A DNA stretch of 64,000 bases from Symbiodinium microadriaticum (taxonomy: Eukaryota > Sar > Dinophyceae > Suessiales > Symbiodiniaceae). Made by a program: the position numbers and the translations under genes. The notes beneath the pieces are model-generated. The model was not told where the DNA came from and did no database searches. It was given only the letters and a program-made list of their open reading frames with translations. Shown in pieces: positions 10,650 through 19,927 of the stretch. How positions within the stretch are numbered: the stretch's first letter is position 1; each line of letters starts with the position of its first letter. The stretch covers positions 939,693-1,003,692 of the forward strand of contig LSRX01000133.1 of NCBI GenBank assembly GCA_001939145.1. The letters run 5' to 3'.

Positions 10650-13600
10650 ATGGTAGCCAGTAAAGCGCTTGAGTACAGAGCTAACATGGTTGTGCCAGGG
10701 ATGTTCAAAGATTTGATTGGCAGGGATCGTCCTGAACTGCTTGAAGTGTTGTGCGAGCCCAACAGCATTTTGAGTGAGACCATGATAGCAAGGACCCAGA
10801 GAAGTGAGTCCGCGCATAGATGTGCCCTTTGGAATGGGCACGACCTTGCCAAGCCTGAGGGTCTGAAGCTGGTGCTTGAGCAGGTGCATAGCTTGAAGCC
10901 TAGGCATGTTTGGGTTGCCCTCCCTGGTAACGCCTTTAGTTCCCTCCAGCACATCAACCAGCGTACGGCGGCCCAGATCCAAGACCTCAAGGCTAAACGA
11001 GCCCTTGCAATCCGTATCTACGAGAATACTGTGGAGATTGTGAAAACGTGCTTGCAATTGGGAGTTCACGTGTCCGTGGAGCTGAGTGAGAGGAGCGAGG
11101 CTTGGAGGTTGCCGGTCCTTCAGAGGTTGCGGTTTCAGATGGGCTTGAGTTCTTGCGTTGCCAAGGGCTGTACTGTGGGGTTGAAGGGATCCAATGGGAA
11201 TCTGATGTTGAAGGGTTGGCGTATCGTTACCTCACACCCAAGGGTTGCTGCCAAACTTCACAAGCCCTGTAGGTGTCCTACCAAGTACTCTCACGCCAAG
11301 TGTGAAGGGACAAATGCCAAGGCTAGCCAACGTTACACAGCCGAGTTTGCGCGAATCACGTGTGAGGCACTTCTCCATGAAGGGACCAAGGATGAGGTTG
11401 AGAAGGAGTGTTCAGGGTGTTCGGAACTTCCTGAAGGTTTTGGGCTGGGGTTAATGTGTACCTGTAATGAACCGTCCTGCAAGCACACCTGTGGATGTTG
11501 TGCCCTTCAGGCTCAGGTTTCCGAAGCCGAAGGTGATGAACCCCAAGCTTACCTTAGCCAGGAACAGGTGACCAAGGTGGAACATGAAGCTAGGAAGCTT
11601 AGGACCCTTCCCGAACAGCCTAAACTCGAGCGACTCCTCGAACTCCTGAAGCAACACGACCTTCGAAACTCAGGAAGCTCCCGCCGGAACCAGGAAACTG
11701 CTAATGACTACCAGGTCTTTGGCACGTATGCCTATGGGAATCATTACGGCAACACCAATAGGACCCGAAGGCTCCCGGAACTTTGTAGGCTGATCAACAA
11801 AATCCTCAAGCCCTACTTTCCTCCCAACACGACGTGGACCTCGTTTGCTCTGAACCATGGTTCGATGATGCCTCTGCACCGGGACGTGAACAACTGTCCA
11901 TTGTTTCCCAACGGCAGCATAGGGTTCGGGTCGTACGAGGGAGGAGAACTTTGGGTTGAAGAGTCAGGGATTCAAGGGGACTTCAGTGGGAAGGTTTCAG
12001 AAAGGGAAAATAGCCAAGGGGAGATTTTGAAAGGAAGAGCTTTGGATATGCGAGGCAAGGCTATTCAGTTCTCTCCTCAGGCGTGGCATGGAACCTGCGA
12101 CTGGAAGGGTGATAGATGGGTTCTTACGGTCTTCGTGAGTCGGGGTTGGGATCACCTTTCTGTTGGAGACAAGGAAGAGTTGAAGAGTTTGGGGTTTCCT
12201 CTCCCGAAAGCCCAAAGTCCACCACGGGAACAAGCCATGGTGACCGAGCAAGAGCGCCACACCTTGCGAGACCGTAGAACTGCCGATGAGCGAATTAGGA
12301 AACAGTTGTATCTTCTTCATTGCGCCACGGGACACAGCCACCCAAGACATATGTACCAAGCCCTCAAGCGTAGAGGAGCGGATGCCCGCACCCTGGAGCT
12401 TGCCGAGTCCTTTAGTTGTCCTGTGTGTGCTGAATGTAGGAGACCCCCTCCTAGGAACCTCGCCTCCCTTGAGCCTCTTCCTCCCAAGCTGTACACTATT
12501 GAAGCCGATGTTGGCAACTGGGTGCATCCCCATTCAGAGGAGAGTGTGAACTTCATGCTTATCATTGATGAAGGCTCAAGGTTCAGGGCTGCCAGAATTC
12601 TTACCACAGGAGCGAAGCAATCTCCCAATGCCCAAGCCTGCTTGCACTATCTTCAAGAAGGATGGGTGCAATATTTTGGGCATCCTCGCTGTTTGAGATT
12701 AGACCCAGCTGGAGCTTTCAGGAGTGCTGCTGTGGAAGAATGGTGCGATAAACATTCAGTGTTTTTGGACATCGTTCCAGGGGAAGCTCATTGGAAGATT
12801 GGAACTGTAGAGAATGCAGTGCGTGGAATCAAGGATGTGATGACCAAGCTGTGCAAGTATGATGCAGAATTGTCACCACAGGAGGCGCTCTCCGAGGCAG
12901 TGACAACCTTCAACCACAAGGAAATTATCCGAGGGTACTCACCGGCACAGCATGTACTAGGACAGGCGCCAGACGAGTCAGGTCGCTTCATCCCAAGGAG
13001 CAGCCAGGTCCATCCGAATTTGCTGGTGGAGAATCCCACTGTTGAGTTTGAAAGGAGTGTGCGGCTGAGAGCCGAAGCGGAAAAAGCCCTGGCAGACTGG
13101 AGCACCCAGCAACGGCTTCAACGTGCCAAGCATTCTCGACACCGACCATGCTTCAATTTCATCCCGGGTGAGTTGGTATATTACTGGCGATCGCAAGATG
13201 CAAACAAAGGGCGCCGCCAGCCAGGCGGCAAGCATGGACGATTCCTTGGACCTGCAAGGATTTTGGCCACCGAGTCACGGCGCACCGAAGATGGAAGCAT
13301 AAAGCCAGGTGGATCAGTGTGGCTGGTGAAAGGCCGAAGCCTTCTGAAGTGCGCTCCAGAGCAGCTGAGGAGAGCGACTGAAAGAGAAGAGCTAGTCGAA
13401 GCCCTCAGCGACCCAGCCCAGCAGAAGCTCACCTGGACTTTTCATTCAGTTGCCGAGGAAATCGGGGGCACACGCTACGAGGACCTCACCGAGGACAAGC
13501 CCACACCTGAGGAGTGGGAACGCTCTCAACGGGTGGAAGACGAGTTACCACCAGTTCGCCACCGTATCCGAGCTAAGCGAGCAGCTGAGGCTACAGGAGA

Positions 13601-15632
13601 TGGTCCACCAAGCATGGAGGTAGAACCCTCCGAAGAAGGTCAGAACGCACTGGGCCGCGACGCACTGGGCCGCGAGCGCTCGCGGTCACGAGGGCGAGGA
13701 GGCTCAGAGAACGCTCTGCAGAGCGATGTGCCCACTGCGTGGTGGACCTCAGTGAGGGAGGAGCAATGGCCTGAGCAGGCCAATGGGTACTGGCACGACA
13801 AGGCCAGTGCCGTGGAACTGGAGATCGCCCTCCCAGAGTCGGAACGAGGAAAAGCCCGCGCCCTACGAGACCTGGGTGCCTACTTCATAGGCAGCATGAA
13901 ACGCCGCGCTGTGGAACTGTCAGAGCGAAAGATGACCCCCGCTGAACGCGAGAGTTTCAGTGGAGCAAAAGCCATCGAAGTCAAGAACTTCGTGGCTTCC
14001 AAGGCCTTTGAAGTCTTGCCTGAGCACATGCGACCTGACCGGTCGCAAGCAATAGGCATGCGGTGGATTCTGACATGGAAGCTGAAGGAGGATGGCACAC
14101 GCAAGCCCAAGGCACGTGCCGTGCTTCTAGGCTACCAAGACGAGGCCTACGAGCACCGTTCAACCACGTCCCCAGTGATGACGCGTCAGACGCGTCAGAT
14201 GCTACTCCAACTTACAGCATGGAAGCGCTGGAAGGTGCAAAAAGGGGATGTGACTGGGGCGTTCCTCCAAAGCAGACAGTATCCCGATGATCTCTACTGC
14301 ATTCCATGTCCTGAGATCTGCCAGGCTCTTGGTATCCCGCCCGACAGCATCACCAAAGTTAAGAAAGCTTGCTATGGCTTAGTTGACGCTCCTCTCGAGT
14401 GGTATCGATCAGTCGACACCTTTTTGCAAAGTTTGGGGTTTACCAAGCTGTGGTCGGATCCTTGCTGTTGGGTCCTGAGGATTCAAGGTGAATTGCGAGG
14501 AGCTGTCAGTGGCCACGTTGATGACTTTCTTTTCTGTGGAAAACAGGGTGATGCCACATGGGAAGCCAAGCTCCAAGCCATTCGAGACCATTTTAAGTGG
14601 GGTGACTGGGAAGAGGGTCGTTTTACTCAGTGTGGGGTTGTTGTGGAACAGAAGCCAGAAGGGTTCGAGCTCTCACAACCCTCCTACCTCGAGAATCTCC
14701 AGGAAATCAGTGTGAACGCTAGCCGTAGAAAAGACCCCACCCAAAGCACCTCTGACAAGGAGAAAACTCAGCTACGTGCTTTGCTAGGAGGCATCTCCTG
14801 GCATGCTCAACAAGTTGCTCCCTACTTGGCAGCGGAAGTCAGTTTACTGTTAACCGAGGTAAGCCGCAGCACAGTGGACACCCTCATCAAGGCGAACATC
14901 CTCCTCTCCACGGCCAAAGCGAAGCAGGGCTACAAGATGAAGATCCACGCCTTCAGGGAGGAGGAGGAGCTCACCATGATAGTTTGGGTGGACGCAGCCA
15001 ACGGCAACCGCGCCGACGGAGGATCCACGCAGGGTCTACTGTTGGGAATGGCTCCCAAGTCCATCCTGGAAGGTGCCATCACAGGTGTGTCCCCGCTGGC
15101 ATGGCACTCACAGAAGATTGACCGAACGTGTCGTTCGCCAGGCTCAGCAGAAGCGCAAGCAGCGGTGAATGGGGAGGATTGTCTATACTATGGACGATAT
15201 GAATGGAGCGAACTCCTCTATGGCATGGAGGACCTCAGGGAGCCCGATGCCACTGTACTGCGCACGGGCGGCTGTGTGGTGACAGACAGTCGGAATGTCT
15301 ACGACCGACTCACTACCGAGGTCATGGTGTTCAAGGGTGCCGAAAAACGCACCAGCCTGGAGCTCCTCTCCCTCAAGGAGTCCCAAGCCAACACGAAAGT
15401 CCAACTCCGTTGGGTTCACAGCGAAGCACAGTTAGCAAACAGCCTTACCAAGGCCGGTGGTAGCCGAGAATACGAACTCTACTACAAGATGGGCCACCAG
15501 TGGAGACTCGTGGAAGACGAGTCTATGATGTCCGCAAAACGCCGGAAAGATCTTGGACTACGTCCACTTGAGCAGAAGGTCCCTCCCAAGATTGCTTCAG
15601 GGTTAAGAGAAGATAATACCACATCAGAGTGA
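10650..15632 (+). CDS. pol: Copia Pol polyprotein with 2OG-Fe(II) dioxygenase-like domain
   Basis: 1660 residues from ATG 10650; the frame is open further upstream but that part reads as a shadow of the overlapping ORF. Domains in order: residues about 60-215, a domain with W-V-A-L-P-G-N-A-F-S and a Cys/His cluster (C-R-C-P...H-A-K-C-E) that I believe recurs in dinoflagellate copia elements; a Cys-rich stretch near 255-290; residues about 345-500, a dioxygenase-like domain with H410-x-D412, H480 and R489; integrase zinc module (H557 onward, C-P-V-C) and DD35E core D620, D685, E721; RT with H-V-D-D at 1289-1292 in place of Y-V-D-D; RNase H acidic residues near 1448, 1501, 1546. It would be processed to copy and integrate the element. 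The dioxygenase-like module is the oddity; its activity and substrate are unknown. Confidence 0.9.
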   Translation: MVASKALEYRANMVVPGMFKDLIGRDRPELLEVLCEPNSILSETMIARTQRSESAHRCALWNGHDLAKPEGLKLVLEQVHSLKPRHVWVALPGNAFSSLQHINQRTAAQIQDLKAKRALAIRIYENTVEIVKTCLQLGVHVSVELSERSEAWRLPVLQRLRFQMGLSSCVAKGCTVGLKGSNGNLMLKGWRIVTSHPRVAAKLHKPCRCPTKYSHAKCEGTNAKASQRYTAEFARITCEALLHEGTKDEVEKECSGCSELPEGFGLGLMCTCNEPSCKHTCGCCALQAQVSEAEGDEPQAYLSQEQVTKVEHEARKLRTLPEQPKLERLLELLKQHDLRNSGSSRRNQETANDYQVFGTYAYGNHYGNTNRTRRLPELCRLINKILKPYFPPNTTWTSFALNHGSMMPLHRDVNNCPLFPNGSIGFGSYEGGELWVEESGIQGDFSGKVSERENSQGEILKGRALDMRGKAIQFSPQAWHGTCDWKGDRWVLTVFVSRGWDHLSVGDKEELKSLGFPLPKAQSPPREQAMVTEQERHTLRDRRTADERIRKQLYLLHCATGHSHPRHMYQALKRRGADARTLELAESFSCPVCAECRRPPPRNLASLEPLPPKLYTIEADVGNWVHPHSEESVNFMLIIDEGSRFRAARILTTGAKQSPNAQACLHYLQEGWVQYFGHPRCLRLDPAGAFRSAAVEEWCDKHSVFLDIVPGEAHWKIGTVENAVRGIKDVMTKLCKYDAELSPQEALSEAVTTFNHKEIIRGYSPAQHVLGQAPDESGRFIPRSSQVHPNLLVENPTVEFERSVRLRAEAEKALADWSTQQRLQRAKHSRHRPCFNFIPGELVYYWRSQDANKGRRQPGGKHGRFLGPARILATESRRTEDGSIKPGGSVWLVKGRSLLKCAPEQLRRATEREELVEALSDPAQQKLTWTFHSVAEEIGGTRYEDLTEDKPTPEEWERSQRVEDELPPVRHRIRAKRAAEATGDGPPSMEVEPSEEGQNALGRDALGRERSRSRGRGGSENALQSDVPTAWWTSVREEQWPEQANGYWHDKASAVELEIALPESERGKARALRDLGAYFIGSMKRRAVELSERKMTPAERESFSGAKAIEVKNFVASKAFEVLPEHMRPDRSQAIGMRWILTWKLKEDGTRKPKARAVLLGYQDEAYEHRSTTSPVMTRQTRQMLLQLTAWKRWKVQKGDVTGAFLQSRQYPDDLYCIPCPEICQALGIPPDSITKVKKACYGLVDAPLEWYRSVDTFLQSLGFTKLWSDPCCWVLRIQGELRGAVSGHVDDFLFCGKQGDATWEAKLQAIRDHFKWGDWEEGRFTQCGVVVEQKPEGFELSQPSYLENLQEISVNASRRKDPTQSTSDKEKTQLRALLGGISWHAQQVAPYLAAEVSLLLTEVSRSTVDTLIKANILLSTAKAKQGYKMKIHAFREEEELTMIVWVDAANGNRADGGSTQGLLLGMAPKSILEGAITGVSPLAWHSQKIDRTCRSPGSAEAQAAVNGEDCLYYGRYEWSELLYGMEDLREPDATVLRTGGCVVTDSRNVYDRLTTEVMVFKGAEKRTSLELLSLKESQANTKVQLRWVHSEAQLANSLTKAGGSREYELYYKMGHQWRLVEDESMMSAKRRKDLGLRPLEQKVPPKIASGLREDNTTSE

Positions 15633-15705
15633 CAGTCCGTTGTTGGAGCCAAACGCGCTCTGACATCCATTTCCAAGCGCAGCAGGGGGATGCTGCCGAG
15701 ATCAC

Positions 15706-15718
15706 GGGGAGAGGGGGG
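15706..15718 (+). promoter_or_regulatory. Polypurine tract of copia element
   Basis: GGGGAGAGGGGGG ends two bases before the 3' LTR, the position expected for the plus-strand primer in LTR retrotransposon replication. Confidence 0.75.
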
Positions 15719-15720
15719 CA

Positions 15721-15934
15721 TGCAAGTTAAACTTGTGTCCCTCACTCACTGTGCCGATGCTGCAGGAAGATCGCGACCAACGCAGCTTTGAGAAGGATCA
15801 AAAGTGGGCCGACCAGGTGGGCCCGCAGGACTTGTAGCTCCGTTAGCATCCGAGCCATATCGTTCTGCACTGCCCATCCCGCCTTACCTTCGAAGCCTGG
15901 GAATTGTGAGCTACAACATCTGCTACCACTTTCA
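15721..15934 (+). repeat. 3' LTR of copia element
   Basis: 214 bp, TG...CA, matching 7264-7477 throughout by eye. It is followed by GGGTT and a TTTAGGG tract. Its last 29 bp reappear at 16314-16342 after a single N. Confidence 0.93.
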
Positions 15935-16680
15935 GGGTTTAGGGTTTAGGGTTTAGGGGTTCGTGGGAGATGGCTTGATGCCCGGGATGTGCAAGGGTTT
16001 GGGGTTTAGGGGTTTTGGGACGTAGGCGTTGGAAACCCTCTACGTTCGGGGCGTAAGTCTTGGCTTATGACCTTTGAGATTTGGCAGTTTCGGACAACAA
16101 GCAATGTGAACCCCCAACAAACCAATAAGACCATGGTCCTTAATATAATAGGAACATAGAAATACGGCAACCCTAAACCCTAAACCCTATTTTCAACAAG
16201 CCTCACTTGTTGCGGTTCGGGTTCGAGATGCTGGGCCTGGCGTGTCAACGCCAGGACTCCGGATTAGGGGTTTAGGGTTTAGGGGTTTAGGGTTTAGGGG
16301 TTGAGGGGTTTANGTGAGCTACAACATCTGCTACCACTTTCAGGGTTTAGGGTTTAGGGTTTAGGGGTTCGTGGGAGATGGCTTGATGCCCGGGATGTGC
16401 AAGGGTTTGGGGTTTAGGGGTTTTGGGACGTAGGCGTTGGAAACCCTCTACGTTCGGGGCGTAAGTCTTGGCTTATGACCTTTGAGATTTGGCAGTTTCG
16501 GACAACAAGCAATGTGAACCCCCAACAAACCAATAAGACCATGGTCCTTAATATAATAGGAACATAGAAATACGGCAACCCTAAACCCTAAACCCTATTT
16601 TCAACAAGCCTCACTTGTTGCGGTTCGGGTTCGAGATGCTGGGCCTGGCGTGTCAACGCCAGGACTCCGGATTAGGGGTA
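15906..16680. repeat. 367-bp segment repeated across a single N (probable contig overlap)
   Basis: 15906-16272 and 16314-16680 are the same sequence, beginning inside the 3' LTR (GTGAGCTACAACATCTGC) and running through ATGGCTTGATGCCCGGGATG and beyond. A single N at 16313 separates them. After the match, both sides pass into TTTAGGG-type repeat of different length. This pattern suggests two contig ends that overlap but were scaffolded without merging. Confidence 0.8.
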
Positions 16681-17658
16681 TAGGTTTAGGGGTTTAGGGG
16701 TTTAGGGGTTTAGGGGTTTAGGGGTTTAGGGGTTTAGGGTTTAGGGTTTAGGGTTTATGGCTTCGGGCTTCAATGCCAATCCCGTATGCCCTCACTGCCA
16801 CATGAAGTGAGCCCCGAAGACAGCAGCAAAGCAGTGATATCGAAACTGCTGTGTAGCTTGTAAGTGAGTTTCGTTAGCACAGTTCATCAGCAGCAGGCAC
16901 CTGACAGTACTGAGAACAGTCATAACAACAACACGGACAATGGATATGATGATATGACACAAGCCACCGTAACTACTATCAATACTGGCAACAAGACGTC
17001 GCCCAAAACCCTAAGCCCCAAACCCCCAAAGCCCAAACCCGAAGCCCGAAACTCTAAAACCCTAAGCCCGAAACTCTAAAACCCCCACTGGCCGAGACCT
17101 TTTAGTCCCAAAGTCCGGTCACCTCCTTTGGGCTTGTTTTGGGGTTTAGAGTTGATGTGATTCGGCCTCAGGTCCCAAGAGGAAAGTTCCCTGGGGTTTG
17201 GGTTCAGAGCTTTTTAGGGCCTGCGGTATCGGAGTTGGGGCGTTCAGGGTCTACGGCGTCTACGGAGGGTTTTTCGGATATGGGATTTGGCTGAACTCGT
17301 CAATCCCGACTCCCCCCCTAGCCCGGTGCGCCAGCGCGGTGCATCCAGTCAGGGACGGCGTTGCTTGGCAGTCGTCGCCCACAGCTGGCGGTCCGGCTTA
17401 AGGCGAAGTACTTTGCAGGATCCCTGAACCCTGAGCCCTCGAGCCCCCAAATCACAAGCCCTGAACCCAAATCCGAGAGAAAAGGTCGTCAACTTCGGCA
17501 AAAACAGCAGGGTTTTGTCATCCTTTGTGCTGCCGTACCAGTACTAAGAGCAGCAGTGGCAGTAGCAGTCCTAGAAGTGACTGACGGTACCAAGAAGAAG
17601 AATTCAGCAGGCCGACGTTACTCAAGAGTGTGCTAGGCGCGCAGACAGTATTGCTACC

Positions 17659-17693
17659 GCAGCAGCAGCAGCAGCAGCAGCAGCAGCGGCGGC

Positions 17694-17728
<35 letters not shown>
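17659..17728. repeat. CAG trinucleotide microsatellite
   Basis: About 23 CAG-type triplets interrupted once by a GGCGGCGGC segment, followed by ATGATGATG-type triplets to about 17815. Confidence 0.9.
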
Positions 17729-18143
17729 GATGATGATCATCCTCGTCGTCGTCATCGTCAGCCTTATCAACATGACCCTCGTCATCAGCAGCAGCATCCT
17801 CAGCATCATCGTTAAAACAATCGTCGTCATCGTCATCTGCTCATCATCACCGCCACTACAGTTTTTAGGAAAGCACAGACAGGCTCCTTCTTGGCAATAA
17901 CATGCAATAACACTGGCCACCATAGACTGTGGTAGAAACTCTACCACCCCTTTCCCAACGGTCACTAAAAATCCCTAAACCCACTAAACCCTAAACAATC
18001 ACTACGAATTATTGAACCCGAAACCCCTTTTCTAAAACAATCACTAAAACCTGATATCGCTATGCGCAAATCACGGGAATAGAACTTCGAAGGCAGGCCT
18101 CGGCTGTACAGCTAGCACCAGCAACAGACGTAGAGCTACTACT

Positions 18144-18190
18144 ACGACGACGACGACGACGACGACTACTACTACCGCTGCTGCTGCTGC

Positions 18191-18223
<33 letters not shown>

Positions 18224-18372
18224 GACGACGACTGCTGCTACTACTCCTACTCCTACTCCTACTCCTACTCCTACTCCTACTCCTACTCCCACTCCCACTC
18301 CCACTCCCACTCCCACTCCGACTCCTACTCCTACTCCTACTCCTACTCCTACTCCTACTCCTGCTTCTGCTG
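18144..18372. repeat. Compound ACG/CTA triplet and CTACTC hexamer microsatellite
   Basis: ACG triplets, then CTA triplets, then about 20 hexamers of CTACTC with a central block where the hexamer becomes CCACTC. Read on the minus strand this gives alternating Ser-Arg or Gly-Val, a composition artefact. Confidence 0.9.
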
Positions 18373-19896
18373 CTGCTGATGCTGCTGCTGATGACCCCTA
18401 CACGCCCCAGCCCCCGATTCGCAGCTGCGCAACCCTTGACCAACAGAGGGCTTAGGGTTTCGAGTTCCTTGCTGTTGCTTTTGTACCCTAAACCCTAAAC
18501 CCTAAGCCCTAAACCGAAGGCTCAGACGGGCTTTGCGAGGATCTGAAGGCTTAGGGTCTGGGCTTCAGGGTACGTCATGCTACGAGTAGCTTCCAGTCTC
18601 AGGTTCCATCTTCCATGCGCCTCGGGTTTAGGCTTCAGGGTCTGATGAGGTTAGGGCTCCGAAAACAGGGTGATGGTTCAGGGTTAGGAGGATGGTTTCG
18701 GGCTGTAGGGTTGAGGCAGAACTGAGCACAAAGAAGGCTATACTCGCGGCATTGACCACAATAGCACCTGTCCGTGGATTTGCGATACCAACACCCGCAA
18801 CAGCAGCAGGAGCAACAGGAGTAGAAGTAGAAGCAGAAGCAGCCGTAGCCGGCGCAGTAGCAACAGGAGTAGGAGTAGGAGGAGCAGCAGTAGGACGTAG
18901 TAGTAGAAGAAGTTGAAGTTGTTGTCGTGGTGTTGAGGTTGTGGAAGCCGTGGTCGTGAGCAGACAAGAAGTTCTAAAGAGTAAGAGGCGCGACGATGGC
19001 AGTGCGAATTCCTCGCAATACACCACTCTCACTAAACACCCCAGACCCCACCTGAAATCGCTTCGACAGCAACCCGAACAGCTGCACAAAACGAGAAACC
19101 ACGCCGGCAGTTCTGCAGGCGAACACTGCTTCGCCAGTGTAACCTGCAGCACCTCGGGCTGGCGTTGTGTTTCTTCAAGGCAAGGGGTTAAAGTTGGAAA
19201 GGAGAACTGCAAGGCGCAGCATTTTCGGAGCGAAGCGAACGGTAGTCAGTCCCGGTGCAGAAGTGGTCGGCGGAGATGCGCTCTGCAGGCAAAGCGTACT
19301 GGGAGATCAACTAGAGGGGCTGCCATGCTTCAACCGAGAGTTCTGCCATGGCTCTTTCTGCTGTAACTGCTCCTGCTCTTATCCTTTCGGGCACCGCAAC
19401 ATTGACCATCTAAAGCCCACACTCCTCAATCCCCTAAGGCCCAAGCCTAAAAGTAGTATATCAGTACAGTAAACGCGCGACACGTTGCAGCTCAGCCCAA
19501 GGGCGGGTCAGGAAGGCGAGCCGGACAAACTGAGCAGCTTTTGCCCACTCTGCCTCCCTCCCCGTGTTGTACAGTGCGGCTCTAAGGCGCTTCAGCAAAA
19601 ATCTGCAAGGTTGCATGTGAGACTTGTCCTTCCCATGGAGCCTTCGTCCATTCGGATTGCCATGGGAATCGAGGGCCTATGGCATAAATGAAAATGGGAA
19701 TTTCCGAAACTAAGGGGTACCTTACATTGGACTCCTTATAATATATTAGGGTCCCCCATTTTCGGAAAGCCCTAAATGAAAAGGAATCCCTTTTCGGGTC
19801 CAGCAGTCCCAGGTCCCAGAGCCGCAGCGCAGCCGCTACGGGTTACAGTGCTGATGTCCTGCTGATGTTGCAATTGTCCTTGTTGATGATGAAGAA

Positions 19897-19927
<31 letters not shown>

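Larger units (their letters stand above)
7264..15934 (+). mobile_element. Complete Ty1/copia-type LTR retrotransposon
   Basis: An 8.7-kb element bounded by direct LTRs (7264-7477 and 15721-15934) that start TG, end CA and match at every position I compared. The 5-bp sequence GGGTT occurs immediately outside both ends (7259-7263 and 15935-15939), a target-site duplication within a TTTAGGG tract. A primer-binding site follows the 5' LTR and a purine tract precedes the 3' LTR. Inside are three ORFs on the plus strand: Gag with zinc knuckle and protease motif, an extra small ORF, and Pol in the copia order integrase, RT, RNase H. Identical LTRs and intact ORFs point to a recent insertion, possibly still competent. 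Unusual cargo is the dioxygenase-like domain in Pol. Confidence 0.93.

Noticed and set aside
17630..17815. Poly-Q protein ORF
   Set aside because: It is a CAG microsatellite read in one frame, with homopolymers in the other frames and no flanking domain.
18060..18443. Ser-Arg repeat protein like an SR splicing factor
   Set aside because: The S-R alternation comes from a CTACTC hexamer microsatellite; no RNA-binding domain adjoins it.
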